NCBI RefSeq assembly: GCF_009002475.1
Contig: NZ_AP019860.1
Coordinates: forward strand, 806,001 to 870,000
Direction of reading: 5' to 3'
Origin: Candidatus Uabimicrobium amorphum
Lineage (GTDB): Bacteria > Planctomycetota > Uabimicrobiia > Uabimicrobiales > Uabimicrobiaceae
DNA length: 64,000 nucleotides
Position numbers and translations under genes: made by a program. Of this stretch, positions 1 to 7,694 are shown in pieces; positions within the stretch are counted from its first letter, which is position 1; every line of letters starts with the position of its first letter. The notes under the pieces were generated by a model. That model was not told the DNA's origin. It made no database searches and worked only from the letters and a program-made list of their open reading frames with translations.

Positions 1-408
1 CTACAGAACGATTTTAGTCTTCTACCTACTGCGATAGAAGAAATCTTGCGTTGGGCGACACCTGTTTATTATTTTCGCAGAACAACAACAAAAGATACCG
101 AAATTCGCGGAGTAAAGATCGAAGAAGGTGCCAAGGTGGTGATGTGGTATAATTCTGCAAATTTTGATGAAGAGATTTTTAGTGATCCTTATACATTTAA
201 CATCGGGCGCGAAAAAAATCGCCATTTAGTTTTTGGTGGTGGCGGACCTCATTTTTGTTTAGGAGCTCCTCTTGCGCGTATGGAAATACGTATACTTTAC
301 GAAGAACTTCTACCACATTTTGATCGTTTGCATATTGCGCAGCCAATATCTTTAATGCGCTCAAATCACTTTCACAGTCTAAAAGAGCTTATTCTCAGTT
401 ACAAATGA
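1..408 (+). CDS. Cytochrome P450, C-terminal part (cut by window edge)
   Basis: The frame is open from base 1, so the N-terminal two thirds of the protein lie outside the window. Two P450 hallmarks are visible. The K-helix ExxR motif appears as EILR about 14 residues in. The haem-ligand loop appears as FGGGGPHFCLGAPLARME, with the cysteine that would bind haem iron as the fifth ligand. The spacing between them matches bacterial soluble (CYP102/107-like) P450s, and no membrane anchor is visible in the part present. P450s insert one oxygen atom from O2 into an organic substrate using electrons from a redox partner. No ferredoxin or reductase gene is visible here and the substrate cannot be inferred. 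The stop is 13 bases before the next gene, a kinase on the same strand, so co-transcription is likely. Confidence 0.93.
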   Translation, partial: LQNDFSLLPTAIEEILRWATPVYYFRRTTTKDTEIRGVKIEEGAKVVMWYNSANFDEEIFSDPYTFNIGREKNRHLVFGGGGPHFCLGAPLARMEIRILYEELLPHFDRLHIAQPISLMRSNHFHSLKELILSYK

Positions 409-421
409 TAGAAAACAGAAT

Positions 422-1465
422 ATGAGTGGTCATAAAACGCGAAAGATTAGTAAAAACGACTTGCAGCAAAAAGAAAATGTTTTTTCTCTATCTCAAGATA
501 TGATAGAGGGTATTTTAAATGTAGCCAATAGTGAGCATTCACAAGAACATGTGCAAGAAAATGAACTTATCGTAAATCGCTACCGCATTATAAAAAAACT
601 AGGCGAAGGTGGTATGGGTATGGTGTATCAAGTAAAGGATGAGCACCTCGACAATCAAATTGTTGCGATAAAAGTCACGATCGCCGAAGCCGGAGATTCT
701 CATACAAATACGAGGTTTTCTCGGGAAATAGAAATGATGCGCCAGTTACAACATCCTAACATTATGAAGGTGTACGATGCTGGTAAGCACCATAGCCACT
801 TGTTTTATACCATGGAGTATATCGAAGGTAAGCCATTTTATGAGTTTTTATGGCAGAATTTTACGATAAACAAGGGCGTGGAAATTATTATTAAGGTAGC
901 GCAAGCGGTACATTTTGCTCATGAAAATAGTATCGTTCACCGCGATTTAAAACCTGATAATATAATGATTACAAACGATCTTCGTCCAATTCTTATGGAT
1001 TTTGGTATCGCAAAAATAGTGGAATCTCACACGCAATTAACCAAAAGTGGATTTGTGATGGGGACACCTTTTTATATGTCTCCAGAGCAAGCTTTGGGTA
1101 GTGAGGTAGACCATCTAAGTGATGTATACGCTTTAGGGGTGATCCTCTATGAATTTATCACCGGAAGTTTACCTTTTACAGGAAAATCAAATAAGGAAAC
1201 GTTGTCTGCTGTGGTGAATGATCTTCCACAATCTCCTATGGCAATAAATCTGAAGGTGGATGAAAGACTAAATGATATTTGTCTGAAAGCTCTAAGTAAA
1301 AACAAAAAAAATCGCCATGTTTCTGCACGAGAATTTGCCATGGAATTAGAGAAATATTTGCATGATAATGGTACAATAAATAGTGATAAAAGAAAATGGT
1401 TACTATTGACCAATGTCATTATTTTAATTATATTAGCACTACTCGTGTACTATTTTACATTATAA
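422..1465 (+). CDS. Membrane-anchored Hanks-type Ser/Thr protein kinase
   Basis: 347 residues. All key kinase motifs are intact: glycine loop GEGGMGMVY (about 61-69), the ATP-anchoring lysine in VAIKV (K84), catalytic loop HRDLKPDN (173-180), DFG (193-195) and the activation segment GTPFYMSPEQA. A single hydrophobic helix closes the protein (about 326-345) with only a few residues after it. The kinase domain is therefore probably cytoplasmic with no extracytoplasmic sensor, unlike PknB with its PASTA repeats. About 50 residues of low similarity precede the domain. No clear Shine-Dalgarno is seen before the ATG. The gene sits 13 bases after a P450 and 37 bases before an ATP-grasp gene on the same strand. 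The substrate is unknown. Confidence 0.93.
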   Translation: MSGHKTRKISKNDLQQKENVFSLSQDMIEGILNVANSEHSQEHVQENELIVNRYRIIKKLGEGGMGMVYQVKDEHLDNQIVAIKVTIAEAGDSHTNTRFSREIEMMRQLQHPNIMKVYDAGKHHSHLFYTMEYIEGKPFYEFLWQNFTINKGVEIIIKVAQAVHFAHENSIVHRDLKPDNIMITNDLRPILMDFGIAKIVESHTQLTKSGFVMGTPFYMSPEQALGSEVDHLSDVYALGVILYEFITGSLPFTGKSNKETLSAVVNDLPQSPMAINLKVDERLNDICLKALSKNKKNRHVSAREFAMELEKYLHDNGTINSDKRKWLLLTNVIILIILALLVYYFTL

Positions 1466-1502
1466 GGGTTGTATTCTTTGGATTTGCATAAGAGGCGTTG
1501 TT

Positions 1503-2660
1503 ATGAATTTTGTATTTATTTCTCCTCATTTTCCACCTAATTATGCGAACTTTTGCTCGCAATTACATAAATTGGGGGTTAACGTTCTTGGAATAGGGGA
1601 TGCTCCATATGAAACACTTAACCAGTCGTTAAAAAAAACCTTAACAGAATATTATTATATACCCAATATGGAAAACTACGATGAAATTTTGCGTGCGTGT
1701 GGTCATTTTACACATCGCTATGGTAAAATTGATCGTATCGAATCTAACAATGAGCATTGGCTAGAAACAGACGCACGTTTACGCGATGACTTTAATGTTT
1801 TTGGTGTGCGTAGTCATGATGTACAACGTATAAAATTCAAATCTCATATGAAAGAAGAATTCCGTAAAGCCGGTGTAAATGTCCCTCGTGGCTATGTGGT
1901 GAACAATATACACGAAGCATATCACCTCATTAAAGAGGTAAAATACCCCGTGGTTGCAAAACCAGATAAGGGGGTGGGGGCTGTCGGAACATATAAAATT
2001 GAAAATGAACAGCAGTTGGAGCATTTTTTTTCCATTAAAGATGAACATCCATATATTATGGAAGAATATATTGATGGCAAGATTTGTTCCTTCGATGGAC
2101 TTCTAGACCGAAATAACAGGGCTGTTTTTTATACCGTGCATCAAAATTGTGACAATGTCATGGATATCGTACATCACAATTTACACACCGCATACTATTC
2201 TGTGCGCAATGTTGACGAAGACATTTACGAGCAAGGTATGAAGATACTCAACGTTCTTGGGTTACCGGAACGTTTTTTTCATTTGGAGTTTTTTCGTCGT
2301 AGCACGGGTGAGTTAGTTGTTTTGGAAATAAACATGCGTCCTCCAGGTGGATTGACTTTAGATATGTTTAACTACGCCAATGATATCGACATATACAAAG
2401 AGTGGGCAAACGTAGTTGTACATAATCGTTTTGAAAGCGCATATTCACGTCCGTACCATTGCGCTTATATTTGTCGTAAATACGATCGCAGCTATACATT
2501 CACTCACGAGCAGATTTTACAAAACTATTCGCCGTGGATTACTCATCACACATCTTTAGCACCTATGTTTTGGAAAGCAATGGGAAACTATGCCTACTTA
2601 GTGCGCGATCCACACTTAGAGAACATCTTCGAAATAAAAAACTATATTCATCAGCAATAG
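1503..2660 (+). CDS. ATP-grasp domain protein (carboxylate-amine/thiol ligase type)
   Basis: 385 residues. The central region has the ATP-grasp pattern: YPVVAKPDKGVGAVGTYKI (about 150-168) for the nucleotide-binding lysine and glycine-rich loop, IMEEYIDG (about 185-192), and LEINMRPPGG (about 276-285) with the Glu and Asn that bind Mg-ATP. ATP-grasp ligases activate a carboxylate as acyl-phosphate and join it to an amine or thiol. The N-terminal part looks like the pre-ATP-grasp fold. The length and the NMRPPGG motif resemble the carbamoyl-phosphate-synthase-large-like and amino-acid ligase group, but the substrate cannot be told. An AGAGG ribosome site lies about 8 bases before the ATG. The next gene, sbcD, follows after 9 bases. 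Confidence 0.85.
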   Translation: MNFVFISPHFPPNYANFCSQLHKLGVNVLGIGDAPYETLNQSLKKTLTEYYYIPNMENYDEILRACGHFTHRYGKIDRIESNNEHWLETDARLRDDFNVFGVRSHDVQRIKFKSHMKEEFRKAGVNVPRGYVVNNIHEAYHLIKEVKYPVVAKPDKGVGAVGTYKIENEQQLEHFFSIKDEHPYIMEEYIDGKICSFDGLLDRNNRAVFYTVHQNCDNVMDIVHHNLHTAYYSVRNVDEDIYEQGMKILNVLGLPERFFHLEFFRRSTGELVVLEINMRPPGGLTLDMFNYANDIDIYKEWANVVVHNRFESAYSRPYHCAYICRKYDRSYTFTHEQILQNYSPWITHHTSLAPMFWKAMGNYAYLVRDPHLENIFEIKNYIHQQ

Positions 2661-2669
2661 GACAAAAAT

Positions 2670-3848
2670 ATGATCAAATTCATCCATACCGGTGACTGGC
2701 ATGTAGGTAAAACCATCCGCGGTAAACATCGCGGTGGGGAATATCGTGCAATTTTAGACGAGCTATATGACTTTATCGTTGCGGAAAATATTGAGCTTCT
2801 TCTTGTTGCCGGAGATATTTACGATACTCCTACGCCATCGGCGGAGGCCGAAAGTATTATCTATAGCTTTTTTCATCGCGTATCGTCTTTGGGAGTAAAA
2901 TCTATTGTGGTGGCGGGTAATCACGATAGCAGTTTGCGTTTTGAGGCGATCTCGCAGATTATGGCGTTGGCAAATGTTACCATGGTGGGAAAATACGATT
3001 TTGAAAACCCACAAAACTGCGTGTGTGAGTATACCTCGAAAGATGGGGAAGATAAACTCTCTATAGGTCTTGTTCCCTTTATATTTGAGAGAATGTTCAT
3101 TCGCGCTCAAGACATTATCGATGAAAAGCGCGAAGAAACGACAATGCGTTACTCTCGTGGAATGACCTATGTCTTAAATGAAATCAGTAAACATTTCGCT
3201 GCGGACACCACGCAAATTATGGTGGGACATTTGCTCATGCATGGAGCGCGACCAGGAGGAGGAGAAAGGCGTCTCTATCTGGGGGACAATTATGCCGTAC
3301 ACCCGGTTGCTATTCCCAAAAATGTGTCGTATTTCGCATTGGCGCACGTACACATGTACCAGCAGATTGAAGGACCTTGTCCGACTTACTACTGTGGGTC
3401 ACCGCTACAAATGGATTTTGGAGAGGCCGAACACGAAAAGGGTTTTCTGTGCGGAGAGATTGCCGATGGTAAAGTGAGCACACCACGCTTTATCCCTTTT
3501 AAGTCAGGCGTTCGCTTACAATCCATCAGTGGTACTATTGCCGAATTGGAGGATTTACTCGCCGAAGATAATCACAACTGGGATAATTTTCATCTAAAAA
3601 TAACCATAAAGACAGATGCCTCTACTCTTGGTTTATCACATAAAATCAAGCAACAATTTCCCAACGCCGTGGACATTCGCCGTGAGTTTATTGGTGAAGA
3701 CACGAAACAACTCATCGCCCAAGATAGTCCTACATGGTTACCTGATTTGTATCGCGATTTTCATAATAATCATTACGAGAGAGCCGCAGATCCAGAAATC
3801 ATTGAGGAATTTTTGCAGTTGTATGAGGAATGTTCCGAAGAAGAATAA
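2670..3848 (+). CDS. sbcD: SbcD-like exonuclease subunit (metallophosphoesterase)
   Basis: 392 residues. The calcineurin-like phosphoesterase motifs are in order: GDWHVGKT (8-15) for DxH, AGDIYDTPTPS (about 47-57) for GD, VAGNHDSS (about 81-88) for GNHD, a histidine in VGHLLMHG (about 189) and ALAHVHMYQ (about 223) for GHxH. GSPLQMDFGE near residue 245 is typical of SbcD/Mre11 relatives. SbcD pairs with the SMC-like ATPase SbcC and cuts DNA ends and hairpins with Mn2+. sbcC, usually next door, is absent: the gene is followed by a terminator and then convergent genes. AGGA lies about 8 bases before the ATG. The C-terminal cap differs from E. coli SbcD, so the partner could be unusual. Confidence 0.9.
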   Translation: MIKFIHTGDWHVGKTIRGKHRGGEYRAILDELYDFIVAENIELLLVAGDIYDTPTPSAEAESIIYSFFHRVSSLGVKSIVVAGNHDSSLRFEAISQIMALANVTMVGKYDFENPQNCVCEYTSKDGEDKLSIGLVPFIFERMFIRAQDIIDEKREETTMRYSRGMTYVLNEISKHFAADTTQIMVGHLLMHGARPGGGERRLYLGDNYAVHPVAIPKNVSYFALAHVHMYQQIEGPCPTYYCGSPLQMDFGEAEHEKGFLCGEIADGKVSTPRFIPFKSGVRLQSISGTIAELEDLLAEDNHNWDNFHLKITIKTDASTLGLSHKIKQQFPNAVDIRREFIGEDTKQLIAQDSPTWLPDLYRDFHNNHYERAADPEIIEEFLQLYEECSEEE

Positions 3849-3868
3849 TTGTGGTTATAAATGGGGCG

Positions 3869-3901
3869 GGCTCGAGCTTTTGTAGCTCGAGCCGATTTTT
3901 T
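3869..3901 (+). terminator. Rho-independent terminator after sbcD
   Basis: A 9-bp perfect stem GGCTCGAGC/GCTCGAGCC closes a 7-base loop and is followed by GATTTTTT. It begins 20 bases after the sbcD stop and ends just before the convergent bL31 gene. Confidence 0.9.
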
Positions 3902-3920
3902 GGCATTGTGAAGAGAATAT

Positions 3921-4181
3921 TTACTTTTTCTCTTTTTCTTTCCAGCCGAATTTCTTTTTGAATTTTTCTACCTGACCCGCAGCGTCCAGCATCTTTTGTT
4001 TTCCAGTGTAAAAAGGGTGTGATTCGCTAGAAATCTCCACTTTTACTAATGGATATTCATTACCATCTTCCCATTTGATGGTATCTTTTGTTTGAGCTGT
4101 TGATTTTGTTAGAAAAGCATATCCGCAAGACATGTCTTTAAAAACTACGGGACGATAATCAGGATGTATACCTTTTTTCAT
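3921..4181 (-). CDS. rpmE2: 50S ribosomal protein bL31, type B
   Basis: 86 residues, usual length for the family. It opens with [16 protein letters not shown], the signature of the zinc-free type B form of bL31. The CxxC zinc pairs of type A are missing and only one cysteine (SCGY) is present. The segment [21 protein letters not shown] is the conserved core that contacts the 50S central protuberance and bridges to the 30S head. In many bacteria type B replaces type A in zinc limitation, but here it may be the only copy. A strong AGGAGA ribosome site lies at 4191-4196, 9 bases before the start. The Lys/Glu-rich tail is short and typical. Confidence 0.97.
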   Translation of the reverse strand: MKKGIHPDYRPVVFKDMSCGYAFLTKSTAQTKDTIKWEDGNEYPLVKVEISSESHPFYTGKQKMLDAAGQVEKFKKKFGWKEKEKK

Positions 4182-4252
4182 CTGTTAAATTCTCCTATGT
4201 TACGTATTAGGCGGATGATAATAGCAAACATTCGCGGTTGTTGCAACTAAAT

Positions 4253-6490
4253 TTAAGAATAATTTACCACGAGTTCAATTTCTTTCATGTATTTCTTGAA
4301 CTCGATACGATCAAAACTGTGAATGATCATAATGGCAGCTAAAATAGCTACGTTTTCAAAAGCAGTGCCATCTTCAAGAGCATCTAAATCAATGTCGATA
4401 TCGCTATCGAAATCGCTATCATCATCATCGTCAATGTCACTTGCATCACTTGAATCTTCGCTTTCTTCTTCTGATTCGAGTAAGTCTTCGTCGACCGCAT
4501 CTGAAGATTTCATGTCTTCTTGAGAAGAAAATAGATCTAGTTCTGTAGAGGTCATTCCAAAAGATTTTTCCACTTTACTTTCTTGTATTTGTTTCATAAG
4601 ATCTGCACGGTGTTTATTAAACGTGGATAGCAGATTGTGGTAGCCTTGTTCATCAAAGCCGCTACAACGAAACAAAATACGTACCGCATCTTTGATAATG
4701 TGAACATTTAAAGAATCACTTTCGCCTTTGAGAAGCTGCAGTGTTTCCATAAACGCCGTGGGGATTACCCCTTTTTTCAAAACACTCAAGTTCGTTTTGT
4801 CTAACATGCTTTGAATGATGCGTGCACTTGCCGCGAAACTGAGATTGTCGATGGGGATTTTTAACGCGAAGTTCGAGACATTTTCCACTTGAGATATATC
4901 CATATCTCCTGTTACAGTAAAGACTTGTTGTGGCTGTTGTTCGTCGATATTTACTTGATTCAAGAAGAATAACTCGTGGGAACCAATTTCTATCTTATCC
5001 CCTTCTTGTAAATCTTTAGTGGATACTTCTTGGTCGTTGACGATGACTTTATTACTTTCATCGAGAGAGACAATTTTGATATCGTTGTCTTTACGTTCGA
5101 TTTTTGCATGTTGCTCTAAAATATTTTCCTCGATGAGTGAGATCGAAGCCTGCGGACCGTTACCGATGGATAAGTCATTGTTTTCGATGGAGAATGATTC
5201 AATAACATTGTCAAGATGCTTGAGCTTGATACAATGAAATTTGTTAACGATAACCCCTCCGCCGTCGATTACTTTTTGGTACAGAGCATAGTCGATTTGT
5301 TTCATCAACTCAAGACCTTCTTTCGTATAGCTCTCTTCGTCTAGCTTGCGACGCAGTTGAATTTCGTCGTTGGCGTTTTTCAAGAACGATAAATTTTGCA
5401 ACTGATCTTCCGTGTATAGACTAAATTTACTTTCGAAGATGTGCAAGTAGTTTGCGAGACTATTATTTGTTGGTCCGTATCCTTTGTTGTACAAATACTT
5501 TTTCTCTAAATGATTCGCTACGGTAATCGATCTTTGATAACGGAGGACCGAAGATGGGTTGAGCATTTTGACCACAATTTGCGATAGCTCTTCCGGAATG
5601 TCTTTACGCACCTTACTCGGCGGAAGAATTCCTTTGGCAATGCGCTGCTTAATCTCTTCTATTCGTTGCTCTTTTGGCAGATTATTACTGGTATGAAACA
5701 GCGATATCCCGGTCAGAATTTCATAGGCCACTAATCCAAGGGCGAATAAATCTGTTCTTTCATCGACAAAAGTTTTCAGGTACTTTTCTGGTGGAAGATA
5801 GGATAGTTTTCCTTCAAGGTAATCTTCTTGCTTATGGGCAATTGCCTCAACACCGAAATCACCTAGTTTACAAATTCCGTGAGTGTTCACTAGAATATTT
5901 TTAGGTGAAATATCTTTATGTATCATGTAGTTGTGTGCGTAGCCTAGGGCTCTTGCTATTCTACTGATAATAAATGCTCCAAACTTCTCGGGAATGAGAA
6001 TGGACATATTTAGGTGTTGTTGATGGAGTTCTTCCAAGTTAAGTCCATCGACAAAATCCATGGCAATTAAGAGTATTTTATCTGAACCAGTACCGCACTC
6101 AACATGGTTCCCGCCGCTATGATCTTCCTCGCGAAAGTTTAAACGGCGAAATTCATGTTCTTGCTTCTCTACCACGCGGCGATAAGAAAGGTTTTTGATA
6201 TTTTCCGAAAAAGAAGCGGGAAGTTGCGATAGAGTGATAGACTCTAGACCGTATGTTTTTACAATATTTTCATGGTGAAGAGTCGCAGCTAGATTTGTTT
6301 CTTCGCGTAAAATTTGTTCATCTTCGCTGCTCAGAGGTTGCAGTGCTTTTAACACCACATAATCAGTAACTCCACCGGAGTTCCGCGCAGCTAGGTATAT
6401 AATTCCAAGTCCGCCTCGACCAATTTCTTCAATGATGGTATATGTTGTTTGCGATTGAAATTTTAGTTCTTTTAAACTGAGATCATCCAT
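4253..6490 (-). CDS. Ser/Thr kinase with FHA-like domain and acidic tail region
   Basis: 745 residues. The kinase domain spans about 17-330: glycine loop GRGGLGIIY (24-32), VVLKAL (K48), DFG (211-213) and a PPE that stands for APE. The catalytic loop reads HKDISPKN (191-198), so Asp is kept but the usual Lys two residues later is Ser. A long insert (about 100-140) lies before it. Residues about 433-512 look like a degenerate FHA phosphothreonine-binding domain: LSIGNGPQASI, then EQHAKIERKDN and VNDQEVSTKDLQEGDKIEIG. Around 660-705 is a run of Asp/Glu/Ser (DIDDDDDSDFDSDIDIDLD), followed by about 40 ordinary residues. No membrane helix is evident, so it is probably cytosolic. It lies downstream of mtnA on the same strand but 127 bases away, so it may have its own promoter. 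Confidence 0.88.
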   Translation of the reverse strand: MDDLSLKELKFQSQTTYTIIEEIGRGGLGIIYLAARNSGGVTDYVVLKALQPLSSEDEQILREETNLAATLHHENIVKTYGLESITLSQLPASFSENIKNLSYRRVVEKQEHEFRRLNFREEDHSGGNHVECGTGSDKILLIAMDFVDGLNLEELHQQHLNMSILIPEKFGAFIISRIARALGYAHNYMIHKDISPKNILVNTHGICKLGDFGVEAIAHKQEDYLEGKLSYLPPEKYLKTFVDERTDLFALGLVAYEILTGISLFHTSNNLPKEQRIEEIKQRIAKGILPPSKVRKDIPEELSQIVVKMLNPSSVLRYQRSITVANHLEKKYLYNKGYGPTNNSLANYLHIFESKFSLYTEDQLQNLSFLKNANDEIQLRRKLDEESYTKEGLELMKQIDYALYQKVIDGGGVIVNKFHCIKLKHLDNVIESFSIENNDLSIGNGPQASISLIEENILEQHAKIERKDNDIKIVSLDESNKVIVNDQEVSTKDLQEGDKIEIGSHELFFLNQVNIDEQQPQQVFTVTGDMDISQVENVSNFALKIPIDNLSFAASARIIQSMLDKTNLSVLKKGVIPTAFMETLQLLKGESDSLNVHIIKDAVRILFRCSGFDEQGYHNLLSTFNKHRADLMKQIQESKVEKSFGMTSTELDLFSSQEDMKSSDAVDEDLLESEEESEDSSDASDIDDDDDSDFDSDIDIDLDALEDGTAFENVAILAAIMIIHSFDRIEFKKYMKEIELVVNYS

Positions 6491-6617
6491 AGTTAAAACA
6501 ATCCTCTGTCCATTAATTTGTGTCTGAAAATGGTATTATTGACACCGGTGATACGTCTAGTAGTCCAACAAATATTAAATTTTAAACACTAAATGTTAAG
6601 TCTATTACCTGTAATTG

Positions 6618-7694
6618 TCAATTATTTTCTTGCTTTTGTAATTGGCAAATCTTGTCGTGTATCCCTTCCTCTGTGATAAAGCCGGTAATGAGTCGTGCAG
6701 GAGTGACATCAAAACCATAGTTTTTGGCAGGGCTTTCAGGAGGTGTTAAGAGTACTTTTTTTATTTCACCATCACATAAACCTTGGATGTACTTTACTTC
6801 GTCTTGGTTGCGTTCTTCAATGGGAATTTCTTTCACCCCATCTTCAATTTGCCAATCAATTGTTGAGGTGGGCAATGCGATGTAAAATGGAATATCGTTG
6901 TCTTTGGCCGCAAGAGCTTTGAGGTATGTTCCAATTTTATTTGCGGCGTCTCCACCACGGGTTACGCGATCGGCACCAGTAATGACAATGTCAACGAGGC
7001 CATGTTGCATTAAATGTCCGCCCGTGTTGTCGACAATGACCGTATGAGGAACACCACGTTGTTGCATTTCCCAGGCAGTTAAATTTGCGCCTTGGTTACG
7101 TGGTCTTGTTTCATCAACCCAGACGTGTATGGGTATATTTTCCAAAAATGCGTGGTAAATCGGAGAAGTTGCTGTCCCCCAATTTATGCAGGCTAACCAT
7201 CCGGCATTACAATGTGTCAGAATATTGACCGGACCTGATTTTTTGGCGCTTATTTCGCGAATAAGTTCCACACCATGCTCGCCGATTTTTTTGCACGCCG
7301 CTGTGTCATCGTTGGCTATTTTTTGTGCATTGCGAAGAGCGACTTGCCTTTTGGATTCCAAGTCTTCTACTTCAGAAATCGCCGAGAGTTGTTCGTGAAT
7401 GGCCCATTTTAAGTTAACAGCTGTTGGGCGTGTTTTCGCTAATGTATCTGCCGCAGTTTGTAAATCCTGTTCGCAACTGTCGGCATTTGCTTCTAGTGTG
7501 GCGAAATACATTCCGTATGCGGCGGTCACTCCAATGAGAGGAGCGCCGCGTACGACCATGTCGCGAATAGCGGTTGCCGCTTCTGCGACACAGGTAATTT
7601 CAAAAGTGCAAAACTTGTGTGGTAAGTATCGTTGGTCAATAACACATACTTTACGGTTGTCTTGTTTGTCTAACCAAATTGTTGTATTTTCCAT
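6618..7694 (-). CDS. mtnA: S-methyl-5-thioribose-1-phosphate isomerase
   Basis: About 358 residues. It converts methylthioribose-1-phosphate to methylthioribulose-1-phosphate in methionine salvage. Visible family motifs are VVRGAPLIGVTAAYGM near the N terminus, NILTHCNAGWLA with the catalytic Cys, VWVDETRPRNQGA, and ITGADRVTRGGDAANKIGTY with the catalytic Asp. The ATG chosen overlaps the TAA of the upstream nuclease gene as TAATG, a typical coupling arrangement. An in-frame ATG 12 bases further up (7706) would add only MGKI and lies inside the upstream gene. No other methionine-salvage gene is visible in the window. The eIF2B-alpha-like fold is shared with ribose-1,5-bisphosphate isomerase, but the motifs favour MtnA. 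Confidence 0.95.
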   Translation of the reverse strand: MENTTIWLDKQDNRKVCVIDQRYLPHKFCTFEITCVAEAATAIRDMVVRGAPLIGVTAAYGMYFATLEANADSCEQDLQTAADTLAKTRPTAVNLKWAIHEQLSAISEVEDLESKRQVALRNAQKIANDDTAACKKIGEHGVELIREISAKKSGPVNILTHCNAGWLACINWGTATSPIYHAFLENIPIHVWVDETRPRNQGANLTAWEMQQRGVPHTVIVDNTGGHLMQHGLVDIVITGADRVTRGGDAANKIGTYLKALAAKDNDIPFYIALPTSTIDWQIEDGVKEIPIEERNQDEVKYIQGLCDGEIKKVLLTPPESPAKNYGFDVTPARLITGFITEEGIHDKICQLQKQENN

